From: Microbacterium galbinum
GTDB taxonomy: Bacteria; Actinomycetota; Actinomycetes; Actinomycetales; Microbacteriaceae
Length of the DNA: 64,000 nt
Reading direction: 5' to 3'
Assembly: GCF_023101185.1 (NCBI RefSeq)
Contig: NZ_CP078077.1
Coordinates: forward strand, 1,703,630-1,767,629
Part shown: positions 41,289 through 50,550 of the stretch, in pieces
How the letters are laid out: every line of letters starts with the position of its first letter
How positions within the stretch are numbered: the stretch's first letter is position 1
Translations under genes and position numbers: made by a program
The notes under the pieces: model-generated
Told to the model about the DNA's origin: nothing
The model's input: only the letters and a program-made list of their open reading frames with translations
Databases searched by the model: none

Positions 41289-41969
41289 GTGACCGGCTTC
41301 GACGACTCCCCCGTGCGGGTGCTGATCGTCGATGACGAACCCCTCATCCGCAGCGGGTTCCGGTTCGTGCTCGGTGCCGACCCGTCGATCGAGGTCGTCG
41401 CCGAGGCATCCGACGGCGCCGCCGCGATCGAGCTCGTGCGCACGCACCGACCTGACGTGGTGCTCATGGACGTGCGGATGCCGGTGATGGACGGGCCCGA
41501 GGCGACCGCCGCCATCGTGGCCGAATCGGGCGCGCGAGTGCTCGCGATGACGAGCCTCGACGCCGAAGGGCAGCTCGTACGGATGCTGATCGCCGGGGCG
41601 CTCGGTTACCTCCTGAAGGACGAGTCGCCGACGCGCATCATCGATGCGGTGCGACGCACCGCCGCGGGCGAGAGCGTGTTCTCGGCGCAGAGCACGGCGC
41701 AGCTGGTGCGACGCGCGGTCGAGGGCGAACAGGGGCAGGGGCGCGCCGCGGCGGTCGCCCGGATCTCGGTGCTCACCGAGCGCGAGCGCGATGTCGCCGT
41801 GCGGGTGGCTTCGGGCGCCACGAACCAGGAGATCGGCGCGGCGCTGCACATCGCCCCGGGCACCGTGAAGACGCATCTCGAGCAGGTCTTCGCCAAGCTC
41901 GCGGTGCGCAATCGCGTGCAGGTCGGTGTGCTCCTCGAACGCGCGGGGCACGGACCGATCGACGTCTGA
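41289..41969 (+). CDS. NarL/LuxR-family response regulator
   Basis: 226 residues. Receiver domain with phospho-acceptor Asp in PDVVLMDVRMPVMDG, acidic pair IVDDEPLI and Lys in YLLKDE, followed by a LuxR-type helix-turn-helix (LTERERDVAVRVASGATNQE, AALHIAPGTVKTHLEQVF). Partner of the preceding kinase. GTG start. The neighbouring PadR-efflux pair has its own promoter, so it is not necessarily part of the regulon. Confidence 0.92.
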   Translation: MTGFDDSPVRVLIVDDEPLIRSGFRFVLGADPSIEVVAEASDGAAAIELVRTHRPDVVLMDVRMPVMDGPEATAAIVAESGARVLAMTSLDAEGQLVRMLIAGALGYLLKDESPTRIIDAVRRTAAGESVFSAQSTAQLVRRAVEGEQGQGRAAAVARISVLTERERDVAVRVASGATNQEIGAALHIAPGTVKTHLEQVFAKLAVRNRVQVGVLLERAGHGPIDV

Positions 41970-42010
41970 CGGCTGCGGTCGCAGCATCCGCCTCCTCGCC
42001 GGGGGCGTGC

Positions 42011-42051
42011 TTGATCGCGCCGCGGAACAGGCGTATAGTCCACGTGGACTA
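42011..42051 (+). promoter_or_regulatory. PadR promoter-operator
   Basis: Perfect 16-bp palindrome TAGTCCACGTGGACTA (42036-42051) overlapping the -10 TATAGT (42034-42039), with -35 TTGATC (42011-42016) at a 17-bp spacer. Strong candidate autoregulatory operator for the PadR-efflux operon. Confidence 0.85.
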
Positions 42052-42069
42052 ATCGAAGTGGAGCAGGTG

Positions 42070-42693
42070 ATGAAGGATCCGATCGACACGCTCACGCCCA
42101 TGGGTGTGATGGTGCTCGCGCTGCTGCGCGAGGGCGACATGCACCCCTATGAGATGGTCCGTCTGCTGCGCACTCGTCAGGACGACCGCCTGCTCACGAT
42201 CACCAACGGCACGCTCTATCACACGGTCGCGCGCCTGCAGAAGACCGGCCTGATCGACGAGATCGGCATCGATCGTGACGGCAACCGTCCCGAGCGCACC
42301 ACCTACACGCTGACCGATGCCGGTCGCGACACCGTCATCGCGTGGGTGCGCCGCGAACTGCCCCGCACCGACAGCGAGACCGACTTCCGCATCGCGCTCG
42401 CCGAAGCGCACAATCTCGAGCGCGACGACGTCACCGCGCTGTTGCGCGAGCGTCGTTCCGCTCTCATCGAGAGCCACGTGGCCCACCGCGACGGGCTCCG
42501 CGCAGCACACGAACGGGGTACTCCCGCACAGGTGCTCGTCGAGATAGAACGCCAGGAGGCACTGCTCGAGGCCGAGGTGCGCTGGCTCGACACCCTCCTC
42601 ACCCGACTCGACAGCGACGGGCTCCGCTGGGGCCCGAACGACTTCGACGACACAGACCGCTACATCGCTCAGCGAAAGGCTGCACAGCAATGA
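42070..42693 (+). CDS. PadR-family transcriptional regulator
   Basis: 207 residues. N-terminal winged helix LTPMGVMVLALLREGDMHPY, EMVRLLRTRQDDRLLTITNG, TLYHTVARLQKTGLIDEIG, then a C-terminal dimerisation helix pair rich in Glu/Arg. ATG 42070 follows GGAG by 6 nt. Stop overlaps the start of the efflux gene (ATGA); such pairs normally consist of a drug-responsive repressor and its pump. Confidence 0.92.
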   Translation: MKDPIDTLTPMGVMVLALLREGDMHPYEMVRLLRTRQDDRLLTITNGTLYHTVARLQKTGLIDEIGIDRDGNRPERTTYTLTDAGRDTVIAWVRRELPRTDSETDFRIALAEAHNLERDDVTALLRERRSALIESHVAHRDGLRAAHERGTPAQVLVEIERQEALLEAEVRWLDTLLTRLDSDGLRWGPNDFDDTDRYIAQRKAAQQ

Positions 42694-44204
42694 CCGAATC
42701 CCGACAGGCCGTCGGCCCCCAGACCGGCCCCTTCGCCGCGGGGCAGGCACCGAAGAGCCCCTGGCCCGCCCTCTGGGCGCTCGTCATCGGCTTCTTCATG
42801 ATCCTCGTCGACACGACGATCGTCTCGGTCGCGAACCCCGCGATCAAGGCCGCCCTCGACCCGAACACCAACAACCTCGACAACGTCGTGTGGGTGACCA
42901 GCGCCTACCTGCTCACCTACGCCGTGCCGCTGCTGATCACCGGCCGCCTCGGCGACCGCTTCGGACCGAAGAACATCTACCTCATCGGACTCGCGATCTT
43001 CACCGCGGCATCCCTCTGGTGCGGTCTGTCGAGCTCGCTCGAGGGCCTGATCGCGGCCCGCGCCGTGCAGGGTCTCGGCGCCGCGTTCATGACCCCGCAG
43101 ACCATGGCCGTCATCACCCGCACCTTCCCGCCCGAGCGCCGCGGCGCGGCCATGGGCCTGTGGGGTGCGACCGCCGGTGTCGCGACGCTCGTCGGCCCGC
43201 TGCTCGGCGGCGTGCTCGTCGACGGCCTCGGCTGGGAGTGGATCTTCTTCGTCAACCTGCCCGTCGGCGTGATCGCCTTCGTCGCCGCGTGGATCCTCGT
43301 GCCCAAGCTCAAGACGCATCCGCACCGCTTCGACATCCTCGGCGTCGTGCTGAGCGCCGTCGCGATCTTCCTCGTGGTCTTCGGCCTGCAGGAGGGTGAG
43401 AAGTACGACTGGGGCGTCATCTGGGGCCCGATCTCGGTGTGGGGCATGATCATCGCCGGCATCGTGGTGCTCGCGATCTTCATCGTGCAGCAGTGGAAGA
43501 CGAAGTCCGAGGCGCTCGTGCCGCTGGAGCTCTTCAAGGACCGCAACTTCTCGGGCGCGAACGTCGCGATCGCCGCAGTGGGCTTCACGGTGACGAGCAT
43601 GTCGCTGCCGCTGATGTTCTTCCTGCAGACGGCCCGGGGGCTCACCCCGACCGAAGCCGCGCTCCTGATGATCCCGATGGCGGTGCTCTCGGGCGTGCTG
43701 GCTCCGGTCGCGGGCAAGATCCTCGACCGCACCGACCCCCGCATCATCCTGATCCCGGGTCTGCTCGCCGTCTCGGGAGCCCTGTTCTGGTACTCGTCGC
43801 TGGTGAACATGGACACCCCGATCTGGATGTTCCTGTTCCCCTCCGCCCTCATGGGCCTCGGCAACGCCGGTATGTGGGGTCCGCTCGCGACGACCGCCAC
43901 CCGGATGCTCCCGATGCGCCAGGCCGGCGCGGGCGCGGGCATCTACAACACCACCCGCACGATCGGATCGGTGGTCGGATCGGCCGCGATCGCCACGTTC
44001 ATGCAGGCGCGCCTCGAGGCGAACCTGCCGGGCATGGACGACGCCGGCGGGTCGATCGGCTCGGGTGGAACCCTTCCGGATGTCGTCGCCGAGGGCTTCT
44101 CGACGGGCATGTCGCAGGCGATCCTGCTGCCGGCCTGCGTGATCCTCGTCGCGCTCATCGCGTCGCTGTTCCTGCGCGGTGCGCCGAAGCATCCGGCCGT
44201 CTGA
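42690..44204 (+). CDS. DHA2-family (EmrB/QacA-like) drug:proton antiporter
   Basis: 504 residues with 14 predicted membrane helices. MFS motifs: FFMILVDTTIVSVANPAIKA in helix 1, GRLGDRFGPKN motif A, and the antiporter motif C region WGATAGVATLVGPLLGGVLV in helix 5. Exports toxic or antimicrobial compounds using the proton gradient. Translationally coupled to the PadR repressor. The C-terminus is short and cytoplasmic. Substrate unknown. Confidence 0.92.
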   Translation: MTESRQAVGPQTGPFAAGQAPKSPWPALWALVIGFFMILVDTTIVSVANPAIKAALDPNTNNLDNVVWVTSAYLLTYAVPLLITGRLGDRFGPKNIYLIGLAIFTAASLWCGLSSSLEGLIAARAVQGLGAAFMTPQTMAVITRTFPPERRGAAMGLWGATAGVATLVGPLLGGVLVDGLGWEWIFFVNLPVGVIAFVAAWILVPKLKTHPHRFDILGVVLSAVAIFLVVFGLQEGEKYDWGVIWGPISVWGMIIAGIVVLAIFIVQQWKTKSEALVPLELFKDRNFSGANVAIAAVGFTVTSMSLPLMFFLQTARGLTPTEAALLMIPMAVLSGVLAPVAGKILDRTDPRIILIPGLLAVSGALFWYSSLVNMDTPIWMFLFPSALMGLGNAGMWGPLATTATRMLPMRQAGAGAGIYNTTRTIGSVVGSAAIATFMQARLEANLPGMDDAGGSIGSGGTLPDVVAEGFSTGMSQAILLPACVILVALIASLFLRGAPKHPAV

Positions 44205-44214
44205 TCCTCCGACG

Positions 44215-44244
44215 AACGCCCCGCCCCGAAATGGGCGGGGCGTT
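44215..44244 (+). terminator. Terminator after efflux gene
   Basis: AACGCCCCGCCC / GGGCGGGGCGTT, a 12-bp stem with a CGAAAT loop followed by TTCGCG, 10 nt after the stop. Confidence 0.88.
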
Positions 44245-44310
44245 TCGCGTTGACTAAGGTAGACGGGCGGCGACCGGCCGGTCGCCACCCCGATCCGAGG
44301 AGCATCCGTC

Positions 44311-45786
44311 GTGATCCCACACCCCTCTTCCCTGCGCGCCCGGCTCCGCCGCCTCGCCCGCACGACCGGAGCCGCCGTGCTCGCGACCGCCGTCGCGGGC
44401 GCCGCGCTGCTCGGCGGAGCCGCCCCCGCCACGGCCGCCGACGGTGAGACGTACGTCATCGGCACCGACACGACCTTCGCGCCGTTCGAGTTCACGAACT
44501 CCGACGGCGAGCTCGTCGGCATCGACATGGACCTGCTCCGCGCGATCGCCGACGACCAGGGCTTCGAGGTCGAGATCCGCCAGCTCGGATTCGACGCGGC
44601 CCTGCAGGCCCTGCAGTCGAACCAGGTGGATGCCGTCATGGCCGGCATGTCGATCACCGAGGAGCGTCAGCAGACGTTCGACTTCAGCGAGCCGTACTTC
44701 ACCAGCGGCATCCAGCTCGGCGTTCTCGAGTCGAGCGACATCGATTCGCTCGACGACCTCGACGGCAAGACCGTCGCGGTGAAGACCGGTACCCAGGGCC
44801 AGACCTTCGCCGAGGACAACCAGGACGAGTACGGTTTCCGCATCACGCCCTACTCCGACACGACCGACATGGTGGATGCCGTCAAGGCGAACCAGGCCGT
44901 CGGCTACTTCGAGGACTTCCCGGTGCTGGCTTACGGCATCCAGCAGGGCTCCGGTTTCCGTCTCGTGGGCGAGCCCGAACTCGGCGGCGAGTACGGTTTC
45001 GCGGTCAACAAGGGCATGAACCCCGAGCTGATCGAGAAGTTCAACGCCGGCCTGGCGAACCTGCAGGAGAGCGGCGAGTACGACGAGATCGTCGACACCT
45101 ACCTCAGCGCGGGCGAGGCATCCGCCCAGCCGACCGACATCATCTCCGTCGCCGTGAAGTACTGGCCGGCGCTGATGAGCGGTCTCTGGCTGACGATCCT
45201 CGCGACGCTCGTCGCCCTCGTCGCCGCCTTCGTGCTCGGCATCGTGTTCGGCTTCGGACGCCTCTCGAAGTTCCTGCCGTTCCGCTGGATCGCGACCGCC
45301 TACGTGTTCGTGTTCCGCGGCACCCCGATCCTGGTGCAGGCGTTCTTCGTCTTCTTCGCCATCCCGCAGCTGTTCCCGGGCCTGCAGTTCAACCCGTTCG
45401 TGGCCGGAGCGATCACGCTCTCGCTCAACACGGGTGCCTACATGACCGAGATCATCCGCGGCGGCATCCAGGCCGTCGACCCCGGTCAGAACGAGGCATC
45501 GCGTTCGCTGGGTCTCGGCCACTGGAAGACCATGCAGAAGGTCGTGCTGCCGCAGGCGTTCCGCATCATGATCCCGTCGTTCGTGAACCAGGGCATCATC
45601 ACCCTCAAGGACACGTCGCTGATCAGCGTCATCGGCCTCGCCGAGCTGACGTTCCAGTCGCGTCAGATCATCGCCTCGACCTATCTGTCGGCGCAGGTGC
45701 TGACGATCGTCGCCATCATCTACTTCGTCGTGATCACGCTGCTGACGCTGCTCGCGAACCGCCTCGAGAGGAAGTTCAACGCATGA
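44311..45786 (+). CDS. Polar amino-acid ABC transporter: fused binding protein-permease
   Basis: 491 residues joining two usually separate proteins. Signal peptide ([20 protein letters not shown]) then a family 3 solute-binding domain ([40 protein letters not shown]), then from about residue 285 a permease with five membrane helices and the EAA loop [20 protein letters not shown]. Such fusions are known for glutamine/polar amino-acid importers in Gram-positive bacteria. GTG start with GAGGAG upstream. ATGA overlap with the ATPase gene completes a two-gene importer. Which amino acid is carried cannot be read from sequence; glutamine or another polar residue is likely. Confidence 0.92.
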   Translation: MIPHPSSLRARLRRLARTTGAAVLATAVAGAALLGGAAPATAADGETYVIGTDTTFAPFEFTNSDGELVGIDMDLLRAIADDQGFEVEIRQLGFDAALQALQSNQVDAVMAGMSITEERQQTFDFSEPYFTSGIQLGVLESSDIDSLDDLDGKTVAVKTGTQGQTFAEDNQDEYGFRITPYSDTTDMVDAVKANQAVGYFEDFPVLAYGIQQGSGFRLVGEPELGGEYGFAVNKGMNPELIEKFNAGLANLQESGEYDEIVDTYLSAGEASAQPTDIISVAVKYWPALMSGLWLTILATLVALVAAFVLGIVFGFGRLSKFLPFRWIATAYVFVFRGTPILVQAFFVFFAIPQLFPGLQFNPFVAGAITLSLNTGAYMTEIIRGGIQAVDPGQNEASRSLGLGHWKTMQKVVLPQAFRIMIPSFVNQGIITLKDTSLISVIGLAELTFQSRQIIASTYLSAQVLTIVAIIYFVVITLLTLLANRLERKFNA

Positions 45787-46511
45787 GCAAGATCGCCGTG
45801 CAGAACCTGCACAAGTCGTTCGGAAGCAACGAGGTGCTCAAGGGCATCGATCTGACGGTCGACGACGGCGAGGTCGTCGCGGTCATCGGGCCCTCGGGTT
45901 CGGGCAAATCGACACTGCTGCGCTGCCTCAACAAGCTCGAGGAGCCCACGTCGGGCAAGGTCGTCATCGACGGCGTCGACCTCACCGACAAGAGCGTCAA
46001 GCTCGACGAGGTGCGCCAGCGCATCGGCATGGTCTTCCAGCACTTCAACCTGTTCCCGCACATGACGGTGCTCGAGAACATCACGCTCGCGCCGATCGAG
46101 CTGGGTCGTCTGTCGAAGTCGAAGGCCCGCGAGCGCGCGCTGGCCCTGCTCGAGCGGGTCGGCCTGTCGGAGAAGGCGGATGCCAAGCCCGCCTCGCTCT
46201 CGGGCGGTCAGAAGCAGCGCGTGGCGATCGCCCGTGCGCTCGCGATGGACCCCGAGATCATGCTGTTCGACGAGGCCACCAGTGCCCTCGACCCCGAGAT
46301 GGTGGGGGAGGTGCTGCAGGTCATCCGCGATCTCGCCGAGGGCGGCATGACGATGGTGCTCGTGACGCACGAGATGGGCTTCGCCCGCGAGGTCTCCGAC
46401 CGCACGGTCTTCATGGACGGCGGCGTCGTCGTCGAGGAGGCCGCGCCGGCCGACCTGTTCGAGGCACCCAAGAACGAGCGCCTGAAGGAGTTCCTCTCGA
46501 AGGTGCTGTAG
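45783..46511 (+). CDS. Polar amino-acid ABC transporter ATPase
   Basis: 242 residues, GlnQ-type. Walker [18 protein letters not shown]-loop [13 protein letters not shown], signature [15 protein letters not shown], Walker [16 protein letters not shown] and H-loop LVTHEMGFA are all intact. Energises the fused binding-protein/permease encoded immediately upstream (ATGA overlap). Confidence 0.96.
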   Translation: MSKIAVQNLHKSFGSNEVLKGIDLTVDDGEVVAVIGPSGSGKSTLLRCLNKLEEPTSGKVVIDGVDLTDKSVKLDEVRQRIGMVFQHFNLFPHMTVLENITLAPIELGRLSKSKARERALALLERVGLSEKADAKPASLSGGQKQRVAIARALAMDPEIMLFDEATSALDPEMVGEVLQVIRDLAEGGMTMVLVTHEMGFAREVSDRTVFMDGGVVVEEAAPADLFEAPKNERLKEFLSKVL

Positions 46512-46559
46512 TTCGCGGCATCCGCTCTTCGTCGAGACCTGCTTCGTCGAGACTTGCTT

Positions 46560-46624
46560 CGTCGAGACCCACCACCCGCGTCGAGACCGACCGGTATCGG
46601 CGTCGGGAAGGGTGGGTCTCGACG
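46560..46624. repeat. Inverted-repeat mini-element (GTCGAGACCC ends)
   Basis: CGTCGAGACCCACC (46560-46573) and GGTGGGTCTCGACG (46611-46624) are perfectly complementary and bound 65 bp. The flanking 46526-46560 holds further CTTCGTCGAGAC copies. Located just 3' of the ABC operon. Confidence 0.78.
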
Positions 46625-46696
46625 TTTGCGGTGGGTCTCGCTCGACGGCACGCGGGCGGTTTGCGACCGGACACCGCCATCTGATGGGGTGGGGCG

Positions 46697-47227
46697 ATGA
46701 CCGTGCAGCTCGTTCGACCGACCGCCGACCTCTTCGACTCGTGGGCAGCCGCCGTGGCGGAGTTCGGCGAGGGGCATGTCGACGGGTCGGGTCTGACGGC
46801 TCCCGTGACGCCCGACCGAGCGACTCTGGATGCCCTGATCGCGGATGCCGAGCGCCTCGCCGACACCGCGATCGCCCCGCCCGCCGACCGGGTGCACAAC
46901 GACCTGTACTGGGTGGTCGACGGAGCCGAGGTGGTCGGGTTCCTGTCGTTCCGGCACGCGCTCAACGAGTGGCTCGCCGAGGCCGGCGGGCACATCGGCT
47001 ACTCGGTGCGGGCCTCACGTCGCCGCGAGGGGATCGCCTCGGCCGCGCTCACGCTCGGCCTCGAACGAGCGCGCGAGATCGGCCTGCAGCGGGTGCTGAT
47101 CACCTGCGACGTCGACAACGAGGGCTCGTACCGCACGATCGAGCGTGCCGGCGGGGTGCTGCAAGACATCAGCGACCAGTCGGCGCGCGGCATGGGGATG
47201 CTGCGACGGTACTGGGTCGCGCTGTAG
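46697..47227 (+). CDS. GNAT-family N-acetyltransferase
   Basis: 176 residues. The acetyl-CoA binding region reads HIGYSVRASRRREGIASAA with the R/Q-x-x-G-x-A-like loop, followed by LGLERAREIGLQRVLITCD and NEGSYRTIERAGGVL, the pattern of RimJ/YesJ-type acetyltransferases in Gram-positive bacteria. Substrate unknown. Ends 7 bp from the convergent purD stop. Confidence 0.87.
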   Translation: MTVQLVRPTADLFDSWAAAVAEFGEGHVDGSGLTAPVTPDRATLDALIADAERLADTAIAPPADRVHNDLYWVVDGAEVVGFLSFRHALNEWLAEAGGHIGYSVRASRRREGIASAALTLGLERAREIGLQRVLITCDVDNEGSYRTIERAGGVLQDISDQSARGMGMLRRYWVAL

Positions 47228-47234
47228 AGCAGCG

Positions 47235-48512
47235 TTACTCGGCGACGCGGGCGGCGATGTCGCCGCGGTAGTGCGCGCCCTCCAGACGGATGCGTCCGAT
47301 CGCGTCGTACGCGCGAGCGCGGGCAGTGCCGAAATCGGATGCCGTCGCCACCACGTTCAGCACGCGACCACCGGTGGCGAGCAGGTCTCCGCCCGGAGCA
47401 TCTGGACCCGCCGTTGCGGCGTGCACGATGCGCACACCCTCGACGGACGCGGCATCCGCGAGCTTCTCGATCGGGCGACCGGTCTGCGGGGCCTCGGGGT
47501 AGCCCTCGCTCGCGAGCACCACGGTGATCGCGACGTCGTCGCTGAAGACGGGCTCGGGCTGGTCCTCGAGGGTGCCGGATGCCGCGGCGAACAGCAGCTC
47601 CGATAGCGGCGTGACCAGGCGCGGCAGCACGACCTGCGTCTCGGGGTCGCCGAAACGGGCGTTGAACTCGATCACGCGCACACCCGCGGGGGTGAGGATG
47701 AGACCGGCGTAGAGCAGACCGATGAAGGGGGTGCCTTCGGCGTCGAGCTGGCGGATCACGGGCACGGCCACGTCGCGCGTGACCTCGGCGACGAACTCCT
47801 GCTCGCTTCCGAACTGCTCGGCGAGCCAGGGCAGCGGCGAGTAGGCGCCCATGCCGCCCGTGTTGGGGCCGGCGTCGCCGTCGAGCGCGCGCTTGAAGTC
47901 CTGCGCGGGGCTGAGGGCGCGCACGGTGTCGCCGTCGCTGAGGAAGAAGAGCGAGACCTCGGGGCCGGAGAGGAACTCCTCGACGAGCACCGGGCCGGCG
48001 GGCAGATACTGCTCGGCGTGCGCGAGGGCCTCGGCGCGGTCGGAGGTGACGATGACGCCCTTGCCGGCGGCGAGACCGTCGGCCTTCACGACGTGCGGGG
48101 CGCCGAGGTCGTCGAACGCCGCCTCGACCTCGGCGGTGGTGGTCGCACGCACGGCGCGGCCTGTGGGAACACCCGCGGAGTCCATGATGCGCTTGGCGAA
48201 GGCCTTCGAACCCTCGAGCTGGGCCGCCGCCTTGCCCGGGCCGAAGACCGGGATGCCGCGCTCGCGCAGCGCGTCGGCGACACCAGCGACCAGCGGTGCC
48301 TCGGGGCCGATGACGACGAGGTCGATCGCGTGCTCGTTCGCGAACGCGGTCACCGCGCCGCCGTCGAGCACGTCGACCGCGACGGGGGTCGCATCCTGTG
48401 CGATGCCGGCGTTGCCGGGGGAGACGAAGATCTCGTGCTCCGCCTTCTCTGCTCGCAGAGCGAGGATGATCGCGTGCTCACGGGCACCGGAACCGAGGAC
48501 GAGAATCTTCAC
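47235..48512 (-). CDS. purD: Phosphoribosylamine-glycine ligase
   Basis: 425 residues, complete PurD (second step of purine synthesis). Motifs: KILVLGSGAREHAIILAL, VVIGPEAPLVAGVADALR, VVKADGLAAGKGVIV in the ATP-grasp domain, and GVRVIEFNARFGDPETQVVL. TAGGCT (minus, 48525-48520) is 7 nt plus a short leader from the ATG. Separate from purM-purF by 11 kb. Confidence 0.96.
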   Translation of the reverse strand: MKILVLGSGAREHAIILALRAEKAEHEIFVSPGNAGIAQDATPVAVDVLDGGAVTAFANEHAIDLVVIGPEAPLVAGVADALRERGIPVFGPGKAAAQLEGSKAFAKRIMDSAGVPTGRAVRATTTAEVEAAFDDLGAPHVVKADGLAAGKGVIVTSDRAEALAHAEQYLPAGPVLVEEFLSGPEVSLFFLSDGDTVRALSPAQDFKRALDGDAGPNTGGMGAYSPLPWLAEQFGSEQEFVAEVTRDVAVPVIRQLDAEGTPFIGLLYAGLILTPAGVRVIEFNARFGDPETQVVLPRLVTPLSELLFAAASGTLEDQPEPVFSDDVAITVVLASEGYPEAPQTGRPIEKLADAASVEGVRIVHAATAGPDAPGGDLLATGGRVLNVVATASDFGTARARAYDAIGRIRLEGAHYRGDIAARVAE

Positions 48513-48563
48513 CCGCCCAGCCTATCGAGCCTCGCCCGTCGGGTTTCGGCGGGTTGCGGCGGG

Positions 48564-48642
48564 CATAACTCCGGAGATCTGCGCCGAATTGCTCCGCATC
48601 TGCGTGATCCAGACCGAATCGCCGCGTTTCTCCGGAGTTGTG
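48564..48642. repeat. Inverted-repeat mini-element (CATAACTCCGGAG ends)
   Basis: CATAACTCCGGAGA (48564-48577) and TCTCCGGAGTTGTG (48629-48642), 13/14 complementary, bound 79 bp. Same ends as the element at 16861-16940. Lies between the NUDIX gene 3' end and the purD promoter. Confidence 0.78.
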
Positions 48643-48693
48643 AACAGGAGTCCCGGTCATTGAGCCCGTTGAAGGGCCCCGCCTCGAGGACCC

Positions 48694-49362
48694 TCAGACC
48701 GGCCGCTCGTCGGCGACGTTCCACGGCACGGTCCACCCGGCCGCGTCGAAGATGCCGCTGAGCACCATGGCCGTGAAGCCCCACACGATCGTGCCGTCGA
48801 CGTCGAACGCCGGAGCCCGGAACGTGCGGTCGCCGAACGTGCGCACCGAGGTGTACCGTGTCGCCGGGTCGAGCAGCTGCGCCACCGGCACCCGGAACAC
48901 CTCCACCGTCTCGGCGTGATCGATCGCCGCCACCCGCGACGGTGTGCGCCACCACCCCAGAACCGGGGTCACGCGATGGTTGCTGGCCGCGAGGGGGATC
49001 TCGGGCAGGGTCGCCAGCACGTCGACGCCCGCCGGGTCGAGTCCGGTCTCCTCTTCGGCTTCGCGGAGCGCGGTGGCGGCGGCGTCCTCATCCCCCGGCT
49101 CGACCCGCCCACCCGGGAACGACACCTGCCCCGGATGCGACGAGAGCGTGGAGGCGCGGCGCTGCAGCAGCACGTCGAGGTCGCGCGCGACGGCCGCATC
49201 GGGCACCACGGCCGGTTCGCGATCGAGCACGCCGAACAAGATGAGCACCGCCGCATCGTGCGCGTTCTCGGGATGGAGGAGTGCGGGGAAGGGGCCGCCC
49301 CAGCCGTGCCCGGATGCCGCGGCGAGCAGCTCGGCGCGGGCGCCCTCGGGATGCATGCTCAT
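48694..49362 (-). CDS. NUDIX hydrolase (CoA-pyrophosphatase-like)
   Basis: 222 residues. Contains HPGQVSFPGGRVEPGDEDAA, continuing ATALREAEEETGLDP, which together form a complete Nudix box with the upstream SFPGG typical of CoA diphosphatases (NudL/PCD1-like). Hydrolyses a nucleotide-linked diphosphate. Leaderless start predicted at ATG 49362; an ATG two codons downstream is an alternative. Divergent from the SCP-like gene through a 34-bp gap holding both -10 boxes. Confidence 0.9.
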   Translation of the reverse strand: MSMHPEGARAELLAAASGHGWGGPFPALLHPENAHDAAVLILFGVLDREPAVVPDAAVARDLDVLLQRRASTLSSHPGQVSFPGGRVEPGDEDAAATALREAEEETGLDPAGVDVLATLPEIPLAASNHRVTPVLGWWRTPSRVAAIDHAETVEVFRVPVAQLLDPATRYTSVRTFGDRTFRAPAFDVDGTIVWGFTAMVLSGIFDAAGWTVPWNVADERPV

Positions 49363-49396
49363 GCTGCGAGCCTACGCGCGGTCGTAGTGTGGGGAG
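49363..49396. promoter_or_regulatory. Minimal divergent pair of leaderless promoters
   Basis: TAGGCT (minus, 49374-49369) is 6 nt from the NUDIX ATG and TAGTGT (plus, 49385-49390) is 6 nt from the SCP-like ATG. With only 34 bp between the two coding regions, each -35 must lie in or next to the opposing gene. Confidence 0.5.
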
Positions 49397-49765
49397 ATGG
49401 CCAAGAAGATCGACATCGTCGACGGACGCACGGCGCTCGACGTCGTGAAGCAGGCGGATGCCGCGGGCGAGAAGCCCCCGCGTCTGGCCCTCGCCACGGC
49501 CGTGCGGTATCTGCTGCAGCTGCTCGACGAGAAGGCGCCGGGCAACAGCGTCGAGGTGCGGGTGCCTCCGTTCGGCGCGGTGCAGGTCATCCAGGGGCCG
49601 CGGCACACGCGCGGCACGCCCCCGAACGTGGTCGAGATGGATGCCGCGACGTGGCTCGCGGTCGCGCTGGGCGAGGAGCAGTGGGCGGATGCCGCGGCAT
49701 CCGGTCGCATCGCCGCCTCGGGCACGCGCGCCGACCTCGTCGACGTGCTGCCCCTGCGCCCGTAG
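49397..49765 (+). CDS. Bacterial sterol-carrier-protein-like (SCP_3) protein
   Basis: 122 residues. KIDIVDGRTALDVVKQ, RLALATAVRYLLQLLDEKAPG, VEVRVPPFGAVQVIQGPRHT then RGTPPNVVEMDAATWLAVA match the short actinobacterial proteins annotated as sterol carrier family; that fold binds lipids, but the physiological ligand is unknown. Cytosolic, no signal peptide. Ends 11 bp from the convergent hmuV stop. Confidence 0.82.
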   Translation: MAKKIDIVDGRTALDVVKQADAAGEKPPRLALATAVRYLLQLLDEKAPGNSVEVRVPPFGAVQVIQGPRHTRGTPPNVVEMDAATWLAVALGEEQWADAAASGRIAASGTRADLVDVLPLRP

Positions 49766-49776
49766 CGCGCCGGTAC

Positions 49777-50550
49777 CTAGCGCCGCGCGACCACCAGCGG
49801 AACCCCCGTGACGGGGTGGGGGAAGACGTCGACGGGCTGACCGTAGACCTCTTCGATGCGCGGCGCCGTGAGCACCTCGGCGGGGGCGCCGGTGGCGACC
49901 ACGCGCCCCTGCGACAGCAGGGTGACACGGTCGGCATGCGCCAGTGCGGCGTTGAGGTCGTGCAGCACGATCGCGACGGCGACGCCCTCGGCCGCCTGCA
50001 GGCCGATGAGCCGCATGACGTCTTCGTGGTGCTTGAGGTCGAGAGCGGCGGTGGGTTCGTCGAGCAGCAGGATGCCGGTGCTCTGCGCGATCACGCGGGC
50101 CAGCGCCACGCGGGCGCGCTCACCGCCCGACAGAGACGTGACCGAGCGGGCGCTGAGCGGCAGCACCTCGGTGGATCCCATCGAGGTCGCGACGATGGCA
50201 TCGTCGTCGTCGGCCGCGGGGGTTCGCGCCCAGGGCGAGCGCCCCATGCGCACGACCTGCTCGGCCGTGAACGGGAACGTGACGGTGTTCTCCTGCAGCA
50301 GCACCGCCCGCTGCCGCGCGAGGGTGCGCGAACGGATGCCGGTGACCGGCGCCCCGTCGAGCTCGACCCGTCCGGTCTGGGCCGTCACGTCGCCGGCGAG
50401 CACGCCGAACAGGGTCGATTTGCCGGCGCCGTTGGGGCCGACGAGGGCGTGGATCTGCCCGGCGTGGATGTCGATCGAGGCGTCGTCGAGGATCGCGCGA
50501 CCGTCGCCGACGCGCACGGTGAGCCCGGTGCCCCGCAGGCGGACGGTCAT
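49777..50550 (-). CDS. hmuV: Haem ABC transporter ATPase
   Basis: 257 residues, BtuD/HmuV-type. Walker A HALVGPNGAGKSTLFGVLAG, signature TSLSGGERARVALARV, Walker B ILLLDEPTAALDLKHHE, H-loop IVLHDLNAALAHAD. The C-terminal EVYGQPVDVFPHPVTGVPLV is typical of hemin ATPases. Coupled to hmuU (ATGA). Last gene of the hmuTUV operon. Confidence 0.92.
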   Translation of the reverse strand: MTVRLRGTGLTVRVGDGRAILDDASIDIHAGQIHALVGPNGAGKSTLFGVLAGDVTAQTGRVELDGAPVTGIRSRTLARQRAVLLQENTVTFPFTAEQVVRMGRSPWARTPAADDDDAIVATSMGSTEVLPLSARSVTSLSGGERARVALARVIAQSTGILLLDEPTAALDLKHHEDVMRLIGLQAAEGVAVAIVLHDLNAALAHADRVTLLSQGRVVATGAPAEVLTAPRIEEVYGQPVDVFPHPVTGVPLVVARR

